Source: Pelomonas sp. SE-A7 (GTDB lineage Bacteria > Pseudomonadota > Gammaproteobacteria > Burkholderiales > Burkholderiaceae_C). From it: a stretch of 64,000 nt of DNA. The DNA lies in assembly GCF_030345705.1 (NCBI RefSeq), contig NZ_JAUASW010000001.1, positions 1,984,001 to 2,048,000 on the forward strand. The letters are read 5' to 3'. The notes beneath the pieces are model-generated. The model made no database searches. It was not told the DNA's origin and saw only the letters and a list, made by a program, of their open reading frames with translations. The number at the start of each line of letters is the position of its first letter. The first letter of the stretch is position 1. Below are positions 18,359 to 27,291 of the stretch, in pieces. The translations under genes and the position numbers were made by a program.

Positions 18359-19033
18359 ATGGCCGACGAAATCACGACCGCCACCGATCGCATCGCCGCG
18401 TCCATCGCCCAGGCCATCGTCGAGCGGCGCCTGATGCCCGGCACGCGCTTGGCCGAGCAGAAGCTGGCCGAGATCTACGGCGTCTCACGCACCCTGGTGC
18501 GCCAGGCCCTGAACCAGCTGAGCCGCGACCGCCTGGTGACGCTGACGCCCTCGCGCGGCGCCTGCGTGGCCGAGCCCAGCGTGGAGGAAGCGCGCCAGGT
18601 CTTCGAGCTGCGCCAGATGCTGGAGAGCAGCCTGCTCACGCAGCTCTGCGGCACGATCACGCCGGCCCAGGTCCGCCTCTTGCGCAACCACCTGAAGCAG
18701 GAGCGCGAGGCGATACGCCGCAGCGACGTGCCGGGCCGCACCCGGCTGCTGGCCGACTTCCATGTGCTGCTGGCGCGGCTGCATGGCAACGAGGTGCTGG
18801 CCGAGCTGCTCTCGGACCTGCTGTCGCGCTGCTCGCTGATCGCCCTGATGTACCAGAGCAGCCATTCGGCCGCCGAGTCGCAGGCCGAGCACGAGGCCAT
18901 CGTCGATGCGCTGGAGGCGCGCGACCGCCGCGCGCTGCTGAAGCTGCTCGACGCCCACCTCGGCAATGTCGAGGCCAACCTGAAACTGGAGCCGCGGGCG
19001 TCCGACCTGGCCGCCGCGCTGAAAGCCGCATGA
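18359..19033 (+). CDS. GntR-family (FCD/FadR-type) regulator of ureide genes
   Basis: A 224-residue regulator from ATG 18359. An N-terminal winged helix (about 10-75, RLAEQKLAEIYGVSRTLVRQALNQLSRDRLV) is followed by an all-helical FCD ligand domain. It is the first gene of the rightward operon, with a 4-nt overlap into puuE, and is divergent from uraH. It therefore probably represses both directions until a purine breakdown product is present; allantoin or urate would fit but is inference. Confidence 0.93.
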   Translation: MADEITTATDRIAASIAQAIVERRLMPGTRLAEQKLAEIYGVSRTLVRQALNQLSRDRLVTLTPSRGACVAEPSVEEARQVFELRQMLESSLLTQLCGTITPAQVRLLRNHLKQEREAIRRSDVPGRTRLLADFHVLLARLHGNEVLAELLSDLLSRCSLIALMYQSSHSAAESQAEHEAIVDALEARDRRALLKLLDAHLGNVEANLKLEPRASDLAAALKAA

Positions 19034-19980
19034 CTGAGACCCACCGCTATCCGCGCGACCTGGTCGGCTACGGCCGCAATCCGCCGCATCCGCAATGGCC
19101 GGGCCAGGCTAGAGTCGCCCTGCAGTTCGTCCTCAACTACGAGGAAGGCGGCGAAAACTCGGTGCTGCACGGCGATGCCGGCAGCGAGCAGTTCCTGTCC
19201 GAGATGTTCAACCCGGCCGCCTACCCGGCCCGGCACCTGAGCATGGAAGGCATCTACGAATACGGCTCGCGGGTCGGCGTCTGGCGGCTGCTGCGCGAGT
19301 TCGAGCAGCGCGGCCTGCCGCTGACCGTGTTCGGTGTCTCGATGGCGCTGGAGCGGCATCCGGAGCTGACCCAGGCCTTCGTCGAGCTGGGCCACGAGAT
19401 CGCCTGCCATGGCTGGCGCTGGATCCACTACCAGGGCATGGCCGAAAGCGAGGAGCGCGAGCATCTGCAGCGCGGCATCGAGATCATCCGGAAGCTGACC
19501 GGCGAGAAGCCACTGGGCTGGTACACCGGCCGCGACAGCCCCAACACCCGCCGCCTGGTGGCCGACCAGGGTGGCTTCGAATACGACAGCGACTACTACG
19601 GCGACGATCTGCCCTTCTGGCTGCAGGTCAGGAAGAGCGACGGCCAGCTCGCGCCCCATCTGGTCGTGCCCTACACGCTGGACTGCAACGACATGCGCTT
19701 CGCCCTGCCCCAGGGCTTCAGCCATGGCGACGAGTTCTTCGACTACCTGCGCGACAGCTTCGATGTGCTCTACGCCGAAGGCGCCGAGGCGCCCAAGATG
19801 ATGAGCATAGGCATGCATTGCCGGCTGCTGGGCCGGCCGGGGCGGATGAAGTCGCTGCAGCGTTTCCTGGACCATGTGCAGAAGCATGAGCGGGTCTGGA
19901 TCTGCCGCCGCATCGACATCGCCCGGCATTGGAAGCAGGTCCATCCCTTCGACGCCAGCAAGGCCTTCATATGGGAGTGA
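19030..19980 (+). CDS. puuE: Allantoinase, PuuE (polysaccharide-deacetylase fold)
   Basis: Opens allantoin to allantoate without the metal centre of the classical AllB enzyme. It has 316 residues, close to Pseudomonas PuuE. Motifs: YPRDLVGYGRNPPHPQWPG, FVLNYEEGGENSVLHGD and SMEGIYEYGSRVGVWR, then the NodB-like core (EIACHGWRWIHYQ). It starts at ATG 19030 inside the GntR stop (ATGA) and its own stop lies inside the next gene, which continues the coupled operon. Confidence 0.95.
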   Translation: MTETHRYPRDLVGYGRNPPHPQWPGQARVALQFVLNYEEGGENSVLHGDAGSEQFLSEMFNPAAYPARHLSMEGIYEYGSRVGVWRLLREFEQRGLPLTVFGVSMALERHPELTQAFVELGHEIACHGWRWIHYQGMAESEEREHLQRGIEIIRKLTGEKPLGWYTGRDSPNTRRLVADQGGFEYDSDYYGDDLPFWLQVRKSDGQLAPHLVVPYTLDCNDMRFALPQGFSHGDEFFDYLRDSFDVLYAEGAEAPKMMSIGMHCRLLGRPGRMKSLQRFLDHVQKHERVWICRRIDIARHWKQVHPFDASKAFIWE

Positions 19981-21740
19981 GCCTTGACCAGCTCAACGCC
20001 GCCGCGCGCGAAGAGTTCGTCGCCCTGCTGGACGGCACCTACGAGCATTCGCCCTGGATCGCCGAGCGGGCCCATGCGGCGCGGCCGTTCCGCACGCTGG
20101 CCGCGCTGAAGGCGGCGCTGGCGCAAGTGGTGCACGAGGCCACGGTCGATGAGCAGCTGGGCCTGATACGCGCCCACCCCGAGCTGGCCGGCAAGGCCAT
20201 GGTGGCGAAGTCGCTGACCGCCGAATCGACGAACGAGCAGAGCAAGGCCGGCCTCACGGCCTGCACGCCCGAGGAATTCGAACGACTGCAGCAGCTCAAC
20301 CGCGACTACAACGCGCGCTTCGGCTGGCCCTTCATCCTGGCGGTGCGCGGCCCGCGGGGCACGGGCCTTACACGCGAGCAGATCATCGGGACCTTCGCCC
20401 GCCGGCTCGAGGGCGCGGCCGAATTCGAGCGGGCCGAGTGCCTGCGCAATATCCACCGCATCGCCGAGATCCGTTTGAACGACAAGTTCGGCATCTCGCC
20501 CTCGCTGGGAGATCAGGTCTGGGACTGGGCCGAGCAGCTGGCAGTCCATTCCGACCCCGGCTTCAAGGAGCAGGGCCAGCTGACCGTCACCTACCTGACC
20601 GAGGCCCACCGCGCCTGCGCCGCCCAGCTGCGGCAATGGATGCTGGAGGACTGCGGCTTCGACGAGGTCAGCATCGATGCGGTCGGCAATGTCGTGGGCG
20701 TCTATCACGGTGAAGACCGCACGGCCCCGCGCCTCTTGACCGGCTCGCACTACGACACGGTGCGCAACGGCGGCAAGTACGACGGCCGCCTCGGCATCCT
20801 GGTGCCCATGGCCTGCGTGCGCGAGCTGCATCGCACCGGCCGTCGCCTGCCCTACGGCTTCGAGGTCGTCGGCTTTGCCGAGGAGGAAGGCCAGCGCTAC
20901 AAGGCCACCTTCCTGGGCTCCAGTGCGCTGACCGGGCATTTCGACGCCGACTGGCTGACCCAGCGCGATGCCGAGGGCATCACGATGCGCGAAGCCATGG
21001 TCGCCGCCGGCCTGCCGGCCACGCTGGAAGCCATCGAGCCGCTGCGCCGCGAGCCGGCGCGCTACCGCGGCTTCGTCGAGCTGCACATCGAGCAAGGCCC
21101 GGTGCTGGATGCCCGCGACCTGCCGCTGGGCATAGTCACGTCGATCAACGGCAGCGTGCGCTACCTGGGCGAGGTGCGCGGCACGGCCGCCCATGCCGGC
21201 ACCACGCCGATGGGCAGCCGCCGCGATGCCGCCGCCGCCGTGGCCGAGCTGGTGCTGGCGGTAGAGCGGCTCGCTGGCGAACGCCAGCAGGTAGTCGGGA
21301 CCGTGGGCATCGTCGAGGTGCCGGCCGGCTCGATCAACGTGATCCCCGGCCGCTGCCGCTTCAGCCTGGACCTGCGCGCAACCAGCGACGCGGCTCGCGA
21401 CGAGCTCGATGCCGCGGTGCGTGCCGAGCTCGCAGCGATCTGCAGCCGACGCGGGCTGAGCTCCCAGCTGGACCGCACCATGATCGCCGCCGCCGCGCCC
21501 AGCGACCCGGCCCTGCAGGCGCGCTGGGAAGCGGCGGTCCAGGCCCAGGGCCTGCCGCTGTTCCGCCTGCCCTCGGGCGCCGGCCATGACGCGATGAAGC
21601 TGCACGAGCTCATGCCGCAAGCCATGCTCTTCGTCCGCGGCGGCAACGAGGGCATCAGCCACAACCCGCTGGAATCCATCACGGCCGACGACGCCCAGCT
21701 CTGCGTCGAGACCTTTCTTCATCTGCTGGAACAAGCATGA
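19971..21740 (+). CDS. uraD: Fused OHCU decarboxylase and allantoate amidohydrolase
   Basis: One 589-residue polypeptide with two enzymes. Residues 1 to about 165 are UraD, which decarboxylates OHCU to S-allantoin; catalytic His69 sits in RAHPELAGK. From about residue 175 it is an M20-family allantoate amidohydrolase with metal ligands at His260 (GSHYDTV), Asp271 (KYDG), the AEEEGQRY glutamates, HIEQGP and GISHNP. The two steps are not consecutive, since PuuE acts between them. The ATG at 19971 overlaps puuE by 10 nt, and the stop overlaps the next start. Confidence 0.94.
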   Translation: MGVSLDQLNAAAREEFVALLDGTYEHSPWIAERAHAARPFRTLAALKAALAQVVHEATVDEQLGLIRAHPELAGKAMVAKSLTAESTNEQSKAGLTACTPEEFERLQQLNRDYNARFGWPFILAVRGPRGTGLTREQIIGTFARRLEGAAEFERAECLRNIHRIAEIRLNDKFGISPSLGDQVWDWAEQLAVHSDPGFKEQGQLTVTYLTEAHRACAAQLRQWMLEDCGFDEVSIDAVGNVVGVYHGEDRTAPRLLTGSHYDTVRNGGKYDGRLGILVPMACVRELHRTGRRLPYGFEVVGFAEEEGQRYKATFLGSSALTGHFDADWLTQRDAEGITMREAMVAAGLPATLEAIEPLRREPARYRGFVELHIEQGPVLDARDLPLGIVTSINGSVRYLGEVRGTAAHAGTTPMGSRRDAAAAVAELVLAVERLAGERQQVVGTVGIVEVPAGSINVIPGRCRFSLDLRATSDAARDELDAAVRAELAAICSRRGLSSQLDRTMIAAAAPSDPALQARWEAAVQAQGLPLFRLPSGAGHDAMKLHELMPQAMLFVRGGNEGISHNPLESITADDAQLCVETFLHLLEQA

Positions 21741-22969
21741 ACGACGAGCAAAAGCTGGACGCCTGGATCGACGCCCATTTCGACGAGCAGGTGCGCTTCC
21801 TGCAGGAACTGGTGCGCGTGCCCACCGACACGCCGCCGGGCAACAACGCGCCCCATGCCGAGCGAACGGCCGAGCTGCTCCAGGCTTTCGGATACCAGGC
21901 CGAAAAGCATGCTGTGCCGGCCGACCAGGTCCAGGCCTATGGCCTGCAGTCGCTGACCAATCTGATCGTGCGTCGGCGCTTCTCCGAATCGGGTCCGACG
22001 ATTGCGCTCAATGCCCATGGCGACGTGGTGCCGCCCGGCGAGGGTTGGACCCATGGCCCCTACAGCGGCGACATCGAGGACGGCAAGCTCTACGGCCGCG
22101 CCGCCGCCGTCAGCAAGAGCGACTTCGCCAGCTACACATTTGCGCTGCGCGCGCTGGAATCGCTGGGCGCGCCGCTGAAAGGCGGTGTCGAACTGCACTT
22201 CACCTACGACGAGGAATTCGGCGGCGAGCTGGGCCCGGGCTGGCTGCTGGCGCAAGGTTTGACCCAACCCGACCTGCTGATCGCGGCCGGCTTCAGCTAC
22301 CAGGTGGTCACGGCCCACAACGGCTGCCTGCAGATGGAGGTGACGGTGCACGGCAAGATGGCCCATGCCGCCATTCCCGACACCGGCGTCGATGCGCTGC
22401 AGGGCGCGGTCGCCATCCTGAACGCGCTGTACGCGCAGAACATCGAGTACCGCAAGACCACAAGCCAGGTGGCGGGCATCAAGCATCCCTACCTGAACGT
22501 GGGCCGCATCGAAGGCGGCACCAACACGAACGTGGTGCCGGGCAAGGTGGTCTTGAAGCTGGACCGCCGCATGATTCCCGAGGAAGACCCGGTGGCGGTC
22601 GAGGCCGGGGTTCGGCGCGTCATCGAGCAGGCGGCCGCTGGCTGCCCAGGCATCACGGTGGAGATCAAGCGCTTGCTGCTGGCCCGTTCGCTGCAGCCGC
22701 TGGCCGGCAATGCCGCCCTGGTCGCCGCCCTGCGGAAGCAGGGCGAGGCGGTGTTCGGCGAGCCCATCCCCACCTCGGGCACGCCGCTCTACACGGATGT
22801 GCGGCTCTATGGCGAGCGCGGCATCCCGGCCGCCATCTACGGCGCCGGGCCGCGCACCGTGCTGGAGAGCAACGCCAAGCGGGCCGACGAACACCTGGTG
22901 CTGGAGGACCTGCGTCGGGCCACCAAGGTCGTCGCAAGGACGCTACGCGAGCTGCTGATTCAGGCCTGA
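21737..22969 (+). CDS. M20-family hydrolase in the ureide operon, substrate unknown
   Basis: A 410-residue ArgE/DapE-like protein coupled to the preceding gene by ATGA. Metal-binding His94 and Asp96 lie in NAHGDVVPPG and the general-base glutamates in YDEEFGGE. The usual GRGxxDxK, whose Asp bridges the two zincs, reads GRAAAVSKSD here, with Val125 in that place. Either the enzyme binds one metal or a neighbouring residue (Asp129) substitutes. Position suggests an acyl-ureido or carbamoyl substrate after allantoate; not proven. Confidence 0.85.
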   Translation: MNDEQKLDAWIDAHFDEQVRFLQELVRVPTDTPPGNNAPHAERTAELLQAFGYQAEKHAVPADQVQAYGLQSLTNLIVRRRFSESGPTIALNAHGDVVPPGEGWTHGPYSGDIEDGKLYGRAAAVSKSDFASYTFALRALESLGAPLKGGVELHFTYDEEFGGELGPGWLLAQGLTQPDLLIAAGFSYQVVTAHNGCLQMEVTVHGKMAHAAIPDTGVDALQGAVAILNALYAQNIEYRKTTSQVAGIKHPYLNVGRIEGGTNTNVVPGKVVLKLDRRMIPEEDPVAVEAGVRRVIEQAAAGCPGITVEIKRLLLARSLQPLAGNAALVAALRKQGEAVFGEPIPTSGTPLYTDVRLYGERGIPAAIYGAGPRTVLESNAKRADEHLVLEDLRRATKVVARTLRELLIQA

Positions 22970-23000
22970 TCCCGGGGCGGTCCTGGTGTCCAATGCCCCG

Positions 23001-23834
23001 ATGGCCCAGCCCCCCGAATCACCGGCGCGTCGCTGCCTGCTGCTCGGCGCCGCGTCGTTGAGCCTGCTCCCCGCGCGTTCGCTGGCATTGGCGGCGCCGT
23101 TGCAGTTGCTGAGCTATTACGACTACCCACCCTTCCAGGTGGCGCCGGGCCAGGGCCTCAGCCAGGACCTGGCGCAGTGGCTGGAACGCGAGGGCCTGGT
23201 CCGTCCGCAGCTGGAGGTGCTGCCGCGGCGACGCGTTGATGCGATCACCGGCAAGGCCGGCTGGCAGGGCCTGGTGCCCTGGGTGGCGCCCAGCTGGTTT
23301 CCCAACAAGTCCGCCGAGCGGCCCTTCGTCTGGAGCGAGCCGCTGATGGACGACGAGGACCTGGTCCTCAGCCGTCGCGCCCACCCCATCGTCTTCGAGG
23401 GCGTGGAATCGCTGCGCGGCCTGACCCTGGGCGGCGTGTTCGGCCATGTCTACCGCGATGCCGACCCGATGGTCCTGCGCGGCGAGCTGACCCGGCTGGA
23501 TTCGTTCACCCAGGAAGCCAATCTGCGCATGCTGCAACTGGGCCGTGTCGATGCGATCTTCCTGTCGCGCAGCGGCCTGGGCTGGTGGAAGCGCCGCCTG
23601 CCGGAGTTCGATGCCCTCTTCATCGTCGCGGCCCGGCCGCGGATGCGCTACCAGCGCCACCTGATGATCTCGGCCCAGCTGCCGACTTCCTTGCGCGCCG
23701 CCCTGCTGGATGCGGTCGTGCGGCTGCGCGCCTCGGCCGATTGGCGCGAGATGCTGGAGCGCTACGAGGTCCATGTGGCCGAGCCGGCCTGCTGCAAGCC
23801 GGCCCCGGCCGTGCTCGCCGGCATCCGGCCCTAG
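23001..23834 (+). CDS. Periplasmic binding-protein-like protein
   Basis: A 277-residue protein of the family-3 solute-binding fold (LQLLSYYDYPPFQV; GLTLGGVFGHVYRDADPMV; RVDAIFLSRSGLGWWKR). The ATG at 23001 begins a signal peptide (ARRCLLLGAASLSLLPARSLALAA); a GTG at 22986 is possible but adds nothing. No transporter genes lie beside it. It resembles the orphan protein at 13981 in type but is not an obvious duplicate. Confidence 0.7.
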   Translation: MAQPPESPARRCLLLGAASLSLLPARSLALAAPLQLLSYYDYPPFQVAPGQGLSQDLAQWLEREGLVRPQLEVLPRRRVDAITGKAGWQGLVPWVAPSWFPNKSAERPFVWSEPLMDDEDLVLSRRAHPIVFEGVESLRGLTLGGVFGHVYRDADPMVLRGELTRLDSFTQEANLRMLQLGRVDAIFLSRSGLGWWKRRLPEFDALFIVAARPRMRYQRHLMISAQLPTSLRAALLDAVVRLRASADWREMLERYEVHVAEPACCKPAPAVLAGIRP

Positions 23835-23845
23835 AATCCCGCCCC

Positions 23846-24247
23846 GTGCAAACCCTGAGCCGCTCCACGATGCTGCGCTGGATGGTCGTGATGACCTTCT
23901 GGCTGGGCGCGGTGGTGCCTGCTTTCGGCATGGCATGGGCGGCCCAGCAAGGCGAGCTGGCGCCCTGGACCCAGCTCTGCCGCTCCAGCCTGGTCTCGCC
24001 GCGTGCCGAGGTCACGAGCTTCAGCCAGGGCGGTCAGGACGATCAGGCTAGCCACGCGATGTTCAAGCATTGCGCCTGGTGCGCCCTGCATCAGCAAGAC
24101 CTGGCGGCCCCGCCCCCCCTGGCCGTGCCGGCTTTCCAGCCGCTGCCTGGCTTGCGCTTCGGCCTGCCGGAGCGCTTCTTCAGCGCCGAGCTGACGGCCC
24201 ATGCCTGGCGCCCCGCAGCCGCGCGGGCACCTCCGGCTTCGATCTGA
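23846..24247 (+). CDS. DUF2946-like copper-associated membrane protein
   Basis: A 125- to 133-residue protein starting at GTG 23846 or ATG 23870. A hydrophobic N-terminal helix (WMVVMTFWLGAVVPAFGMAW) is followed by the family signature HCAWCALHQQ, a Cys/His cluster that could hold a metal. DUF2946 proteins are commonly found beside TonB-dependent copper receptors, and here such a receptor starts 75 nt downstream. The metal role is inferred from family and context. Confidence 0.72.
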   Translation: MQTLSRSTMLRWMVVMTFWLGAVVPAFGMAWAAQQGELAPWTQLCRSSLVSPRAEVTSFSQGGQDDQASHAMFKHCAWCALHQQDLAAPPPLAVPAFQPLPGLRFGLPERFFSAELTAHAWRPAAARAPPASI

Positions 24248-24322
24248 CCCCGCCCCCGCGGCGGCCGCCTGCTCCTGCAGCGGCGGCCGCGCCGTCACGA
24301 TCAAATCCGGAATCGACTTCCC

Positions 24323-26746
24323 ATGCCCACGAAGAATTTCAAGGCGAGCGCCCTGTCGTTTGCCGCCCTGCTCTGCCTGCTGTCCACCGCCCAGGCCTGC
24401 GATGAATGCAGCGAAGCCGAGGACGACACGCCGCCGGCCAAGGCCGAAGCCAGCGCCCCCCGGCGCAACCAGCTGGGCCTGGTCCAGGTCCAGGGTGCCG
24501 CCCCGACCTCGCTGCCCACCCACATCCCGACCACGCTGGAAGGCATCAAGCGCGCCGACATCGAGCGCTCGATCAACGCCACCGACGCCGAGGATGCGCT
24601 GAAGTACCTGCCCAGCCTGCTGGTGCGCAAGCGCTACATAGGCGACTACAACCATGCCGTGCTGTCCACCCGCGCCTCGGGCACCGGCAACAGCGCCCGC
24701 TCGCTGGTGTTCGCCGACGGCATCCAGCTGTCCAATCTGCTGGGCAACGGCGCGACCTTCACCCCCCGCTGGGGCCTGGTCACGCCGGAGGAGATCGAGC
24801 GGGTCGACGTGCTCTACGGCCCGTTCTCGGCCGCCTATTCCGGCAACGCCGTGGGCGCGGTGGTTGACTACCAGACCCGCATGCCCAAGGCCTTCGAGGC
24901 CCATGTGAGGTTGAACCTGGCCAAGCAGCCCAATGACCTCTACGGCAAGAAGCGCGACTTCGACGTGCAACAGCTCAGCGCCTCGATAGGCGACCGCAGC
25001 GGCGCTCTGAGCTGGTGGCTCAACGTCAACCAGCTGCACAGCATCGGCCAGCCGCTGACCTTCCCGACCAAGCTGGTCAGCGCGGGCGCCGCGCCCGGCA
25101 GCGGCGCGATCAGCGTCACCGGCGCCGTGCTGGACAAGAACCGCAGCAATGTGCCCTGGTACCTCATCGGCACCGGCACCGAGTACGACACCACGCAGAA
25201 CCACGCCAAGCTCAAGCTGGCCTACGACATCAGCTCCAGCCTGCGCGCCAGCTATGTGCTGGGCACCTGGGGCAATGCGTCCGACGGCAGCTCGCGCAGC
25301 TATCTCCGCGACGGGTCCGGCAATGTGGTCGACAACCGCTACGGCGGCGATGTCAGCCAGGCCGTGCTGATCGACGGCAAGCGCTACACGCTTGCGGCCT
25401 CGGACTTCACGCGCAGCCGCGACGATCTGGGCCACAGCATGCAGGCCCTGAGCCTGAAGAGTCGCACGGGCGGTGCCTTCGACTACGAATTGGCCGCCAG
25501 CACCTACGACTACGGCACCGACCTCTCTCGCGCCTATGCGCCCACGACCAAGGCCCAGGCCGAGGCCGGCCGCATCACCGACCAGAACGGCACCGGCTGG
25601 ACCACGCTCTCGGCCAAGGGCGTCTACCGGCTGGACCAGCACAGCCTCGACTTCGGCCTGTCTCAGGAGAACTACGAGCTCAGCACGCTGGTCAACGCCA
25701 CCAATGACTGGCGCAACGGCGGCGTGGCCGCCTTCACCTCGCGCTTCGGTGGCAAGACTTCGACCGACGCGCTGTTCGTTCAGGACGCCATCCAGCTCGG
25801 TCGTGACTGGCAGAGCGTGCTGGGCCTGCGCGCCGAGCATTGGACTGCCCGTGACGGCCTCACCGAGAGCGCCTACACCGGCACGGCCGACCGCGGTGTC
25901 TGCAGCATTTCGACCCAGCGTTGCGCCCTGGTGCATCCGGAGCGCAGCGCGAACTACCTCAGCCCCAAGGCGGCCCTCTCGCATCAGCTGAGCGAAGACT
26001 GGGTGATCAAGGCCAGCACCGGCCGCGCGATCCGCTTCCCCACGGTCAGCGAGCTCTACCAGGGCGGCGTCAACGCGGCAGGCCAGGCGATCAACAACAA
26101 CCCGGAGCTGAAGCCCGAGCGCAGCTGGACCAGCGAGCTGTCGGCCGAATGGGCGCAAGGCGCCGGCGCCAAGGCCAGCTCGCTGCGCGTGACCCTGTTC
26201 CGCGAGGACAGCCGCGACGCGCTGTACTCGCAGCTCAACGTGGCGAGCAATGCCAACACGGTGCAGAACGTCCGCCAGATCCGCACCCACGGTGTCGAGG
26301 TCTCGTACAACACGGCAGGCGGTTGGACCGAGCAGCTACTCAAGGGCCTGTCCCTGCTGGGCAGCGTGACCTTCGCCGACTCCAGGATCCTGGCCAACGA
26401 CGGCTACGTGGCCCTGCCCGGCGACACCCTCGGCAAGCAGCAGCCGCGCGTGCCGCGCTGGCGCGCCACCTTGCTGGCCAGCTGGCAAGCATTGCCGGAC
26501 CTGGCCCTCAGCCTGGGCGCCCGCTACAGCGGCCCGCAGTTCAGCACGCTGGACAACAGCGACCCGAACGGCTTCGCCTACCAGGCCGCCAGCAAGTACT
26601 TCACCACCGATCTGCGCGCCCAGTGGAAGCTGAACAAGCAGTTCATGCTGTCGGCCGGGGTGGACAACCTGAACAACTACCAGTTCTGGAACTTCCACCC
26701 CTATCCGCAGCGGACCTGGCACGCGGAAATCCGCTTCGACCTGTGA
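24323..26746 (+). CDS. TonB-dependent outer-membrane receptor, probably metal uptake
   Basis: An 807-residue outer-membrane gate energised by TonB. The signal peptide ends near STAQA at about residue 25. A plug domain covers about residues 60-180 (ARSLVFADGIQLSN; TPEEIERVDVLYGPFSAAYSGNAVGAVVDY), and a 22-strand barrel runs to the C-terminus EIRFDL. Cys-x-x-Cys occurs at the mature N-terminus (CDEC). It lies between a DUF2946 gene and a YcnI-like gene, so copper is the best guess; an iron chelate or other metal complex cannot be excluded. Confidence 0.9.
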   Translation: MPTKNFKASALSFAALLCLLSTAQACDECSEAEDDTPPAKAEASAPRRNQLGLVQVQGAAPTSLPTHIPTTLEGIKRADIERSINATDAEDALKYLPSLLVRKRYIGDYNHAVLSTRASGTGNSARSLVFADGIQLSNLLGNGATFTPRWGLVTPEEIERVDVLYGPFSAAYSGNAVGAVVDYQTRMPKAFEAHVRLNLAKQPNDLYGKKRDFDVQQLSASIGDRSGALSWWLNVNQLHSIGQPLTFPTKLVSAGAAPGSGAISVTGAVLDKNRSNVPWYLIGTGTEYDTTQNHAKLKLAYDISSSLRASYVLGTWGNASDGSSRSYLRDGSGNVVDNRYGGDVSQAVLIDGKRYTLAASDFTRSRDDLGHSMQALSLKSRTGGAFDYELAASTYDYGTDLSRAYAPTTKAQAEAGRITDQNGTGWTTLSAKGVYRLDQHSLDFGLSQENYELSTLVNATNDWRNGGVAAFTSRFGGKTSTDALFVQDAIQLGRDWQSVLGLRAEHWTARDGLTESAYTGTADRGVCSISTQRCALVHPERSANYLSPKAALSHQLSEDWVIKASTGRAIRFPTVSELYQGGVNAAGQAINNNPELKPERSWTSELSAEWAQGAGAKASSLRVTLFREDSRDALYSQLNVASNANTVQNVRQIRTHGVEVSYNTAGGWTEQLLKGLSLLGSVTFADSRILANDGYVALPGDTLGKQQPRVPRWRATLLASWQALPDLALSLGARYSGPQFSTLDNSDPNGFAYQAASKYFTTDLRAQWKLNKQFMLSAGVDNLNNYQFWNFHPYPQRTWHAEIRFDL

Positions 26747-26754
26747 GGCCTCCG

Positions 26755-27273
26755 ATGAAACAACGCCCATGGATGACGGCGCTGCTGCTGGCCGGCAGCG
26801 CCCAGGCCCATGTCACGCTGGAGCAGCGCGAAGCCGAGGCCGGCACACCCTACAAGGCGGTGCTGCGCGTGGGCCACGGCTGCGACGGCTCGGCCACGCG
26901 CAAGCTGACCGTGCTGCTGCCCGAGGGCTTCAAGGGCGCCAAGCCCATGCCCAAGGCCGGCTGGACGCTCAGCCTGCGCATGGCCCGGCTCAAGGAACCC
27001 TACGAGAGTCACGGCAAGTCCGTCACCGAAGGCCTGGCCGAGGTCAGCTGGACCGCCAACACCGAAGCCGACTGGCTGCAGGACGCCTGGTACGACGAAT
27101 TCGTCGTTCGCGGCACCCTGCCCGGCCAGCCCGGCCCGCTGTGGTTCAAGGTCCGGCAGGACTGCGTGCAAGGGGCCTGGGACTGGTCCGAGCTGCCTGC
27201 CGAGGGCATGTCGACCAGCGGCCTCAAGGCGCCGGCCGTGCTGCTGCGCGTGACGCCGCGAGTGCCGCGCTGA
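26755..27273 (+). CDS. YcnI-like (DUF1775) copper-binding protein
   Basis: A 172-residue exported protein starting at ATG 26755, 8 nt after the receptor gene. Cleavage after SAQA would leave histidine as the first residue (HVTLEQREAEAG). That matches the mononuclear copper site of YcnI, in which the N-terminal His binds the metal. The conserved VGHGCDGSATRKLTV and the Trp-rich region (WYDEFVVRGTLP) are also present. There is no C-terminal membrane anchor. It probably passes copper in the periplasm with the receptor's help. Confidence 0.85.
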   Translation: MKQRPWMTALLLAGSAQAHVTLEQREAEAGTPYKAVLRVGHGCDGSATRKLTVLLPEGFKGAKPMPKAGWTLSLRMARLKEPYESHGKSVTEGLAEVSWTANTEADWLQDAWYDEFVVRGTLPGQPGPLWFKVRQDCVQGAWDWSELPAEGMSTSGLKAPAVLLRVTPRVPR

Positions 27274-27291
27274 GCCGCCGAGGCGCCGGAT

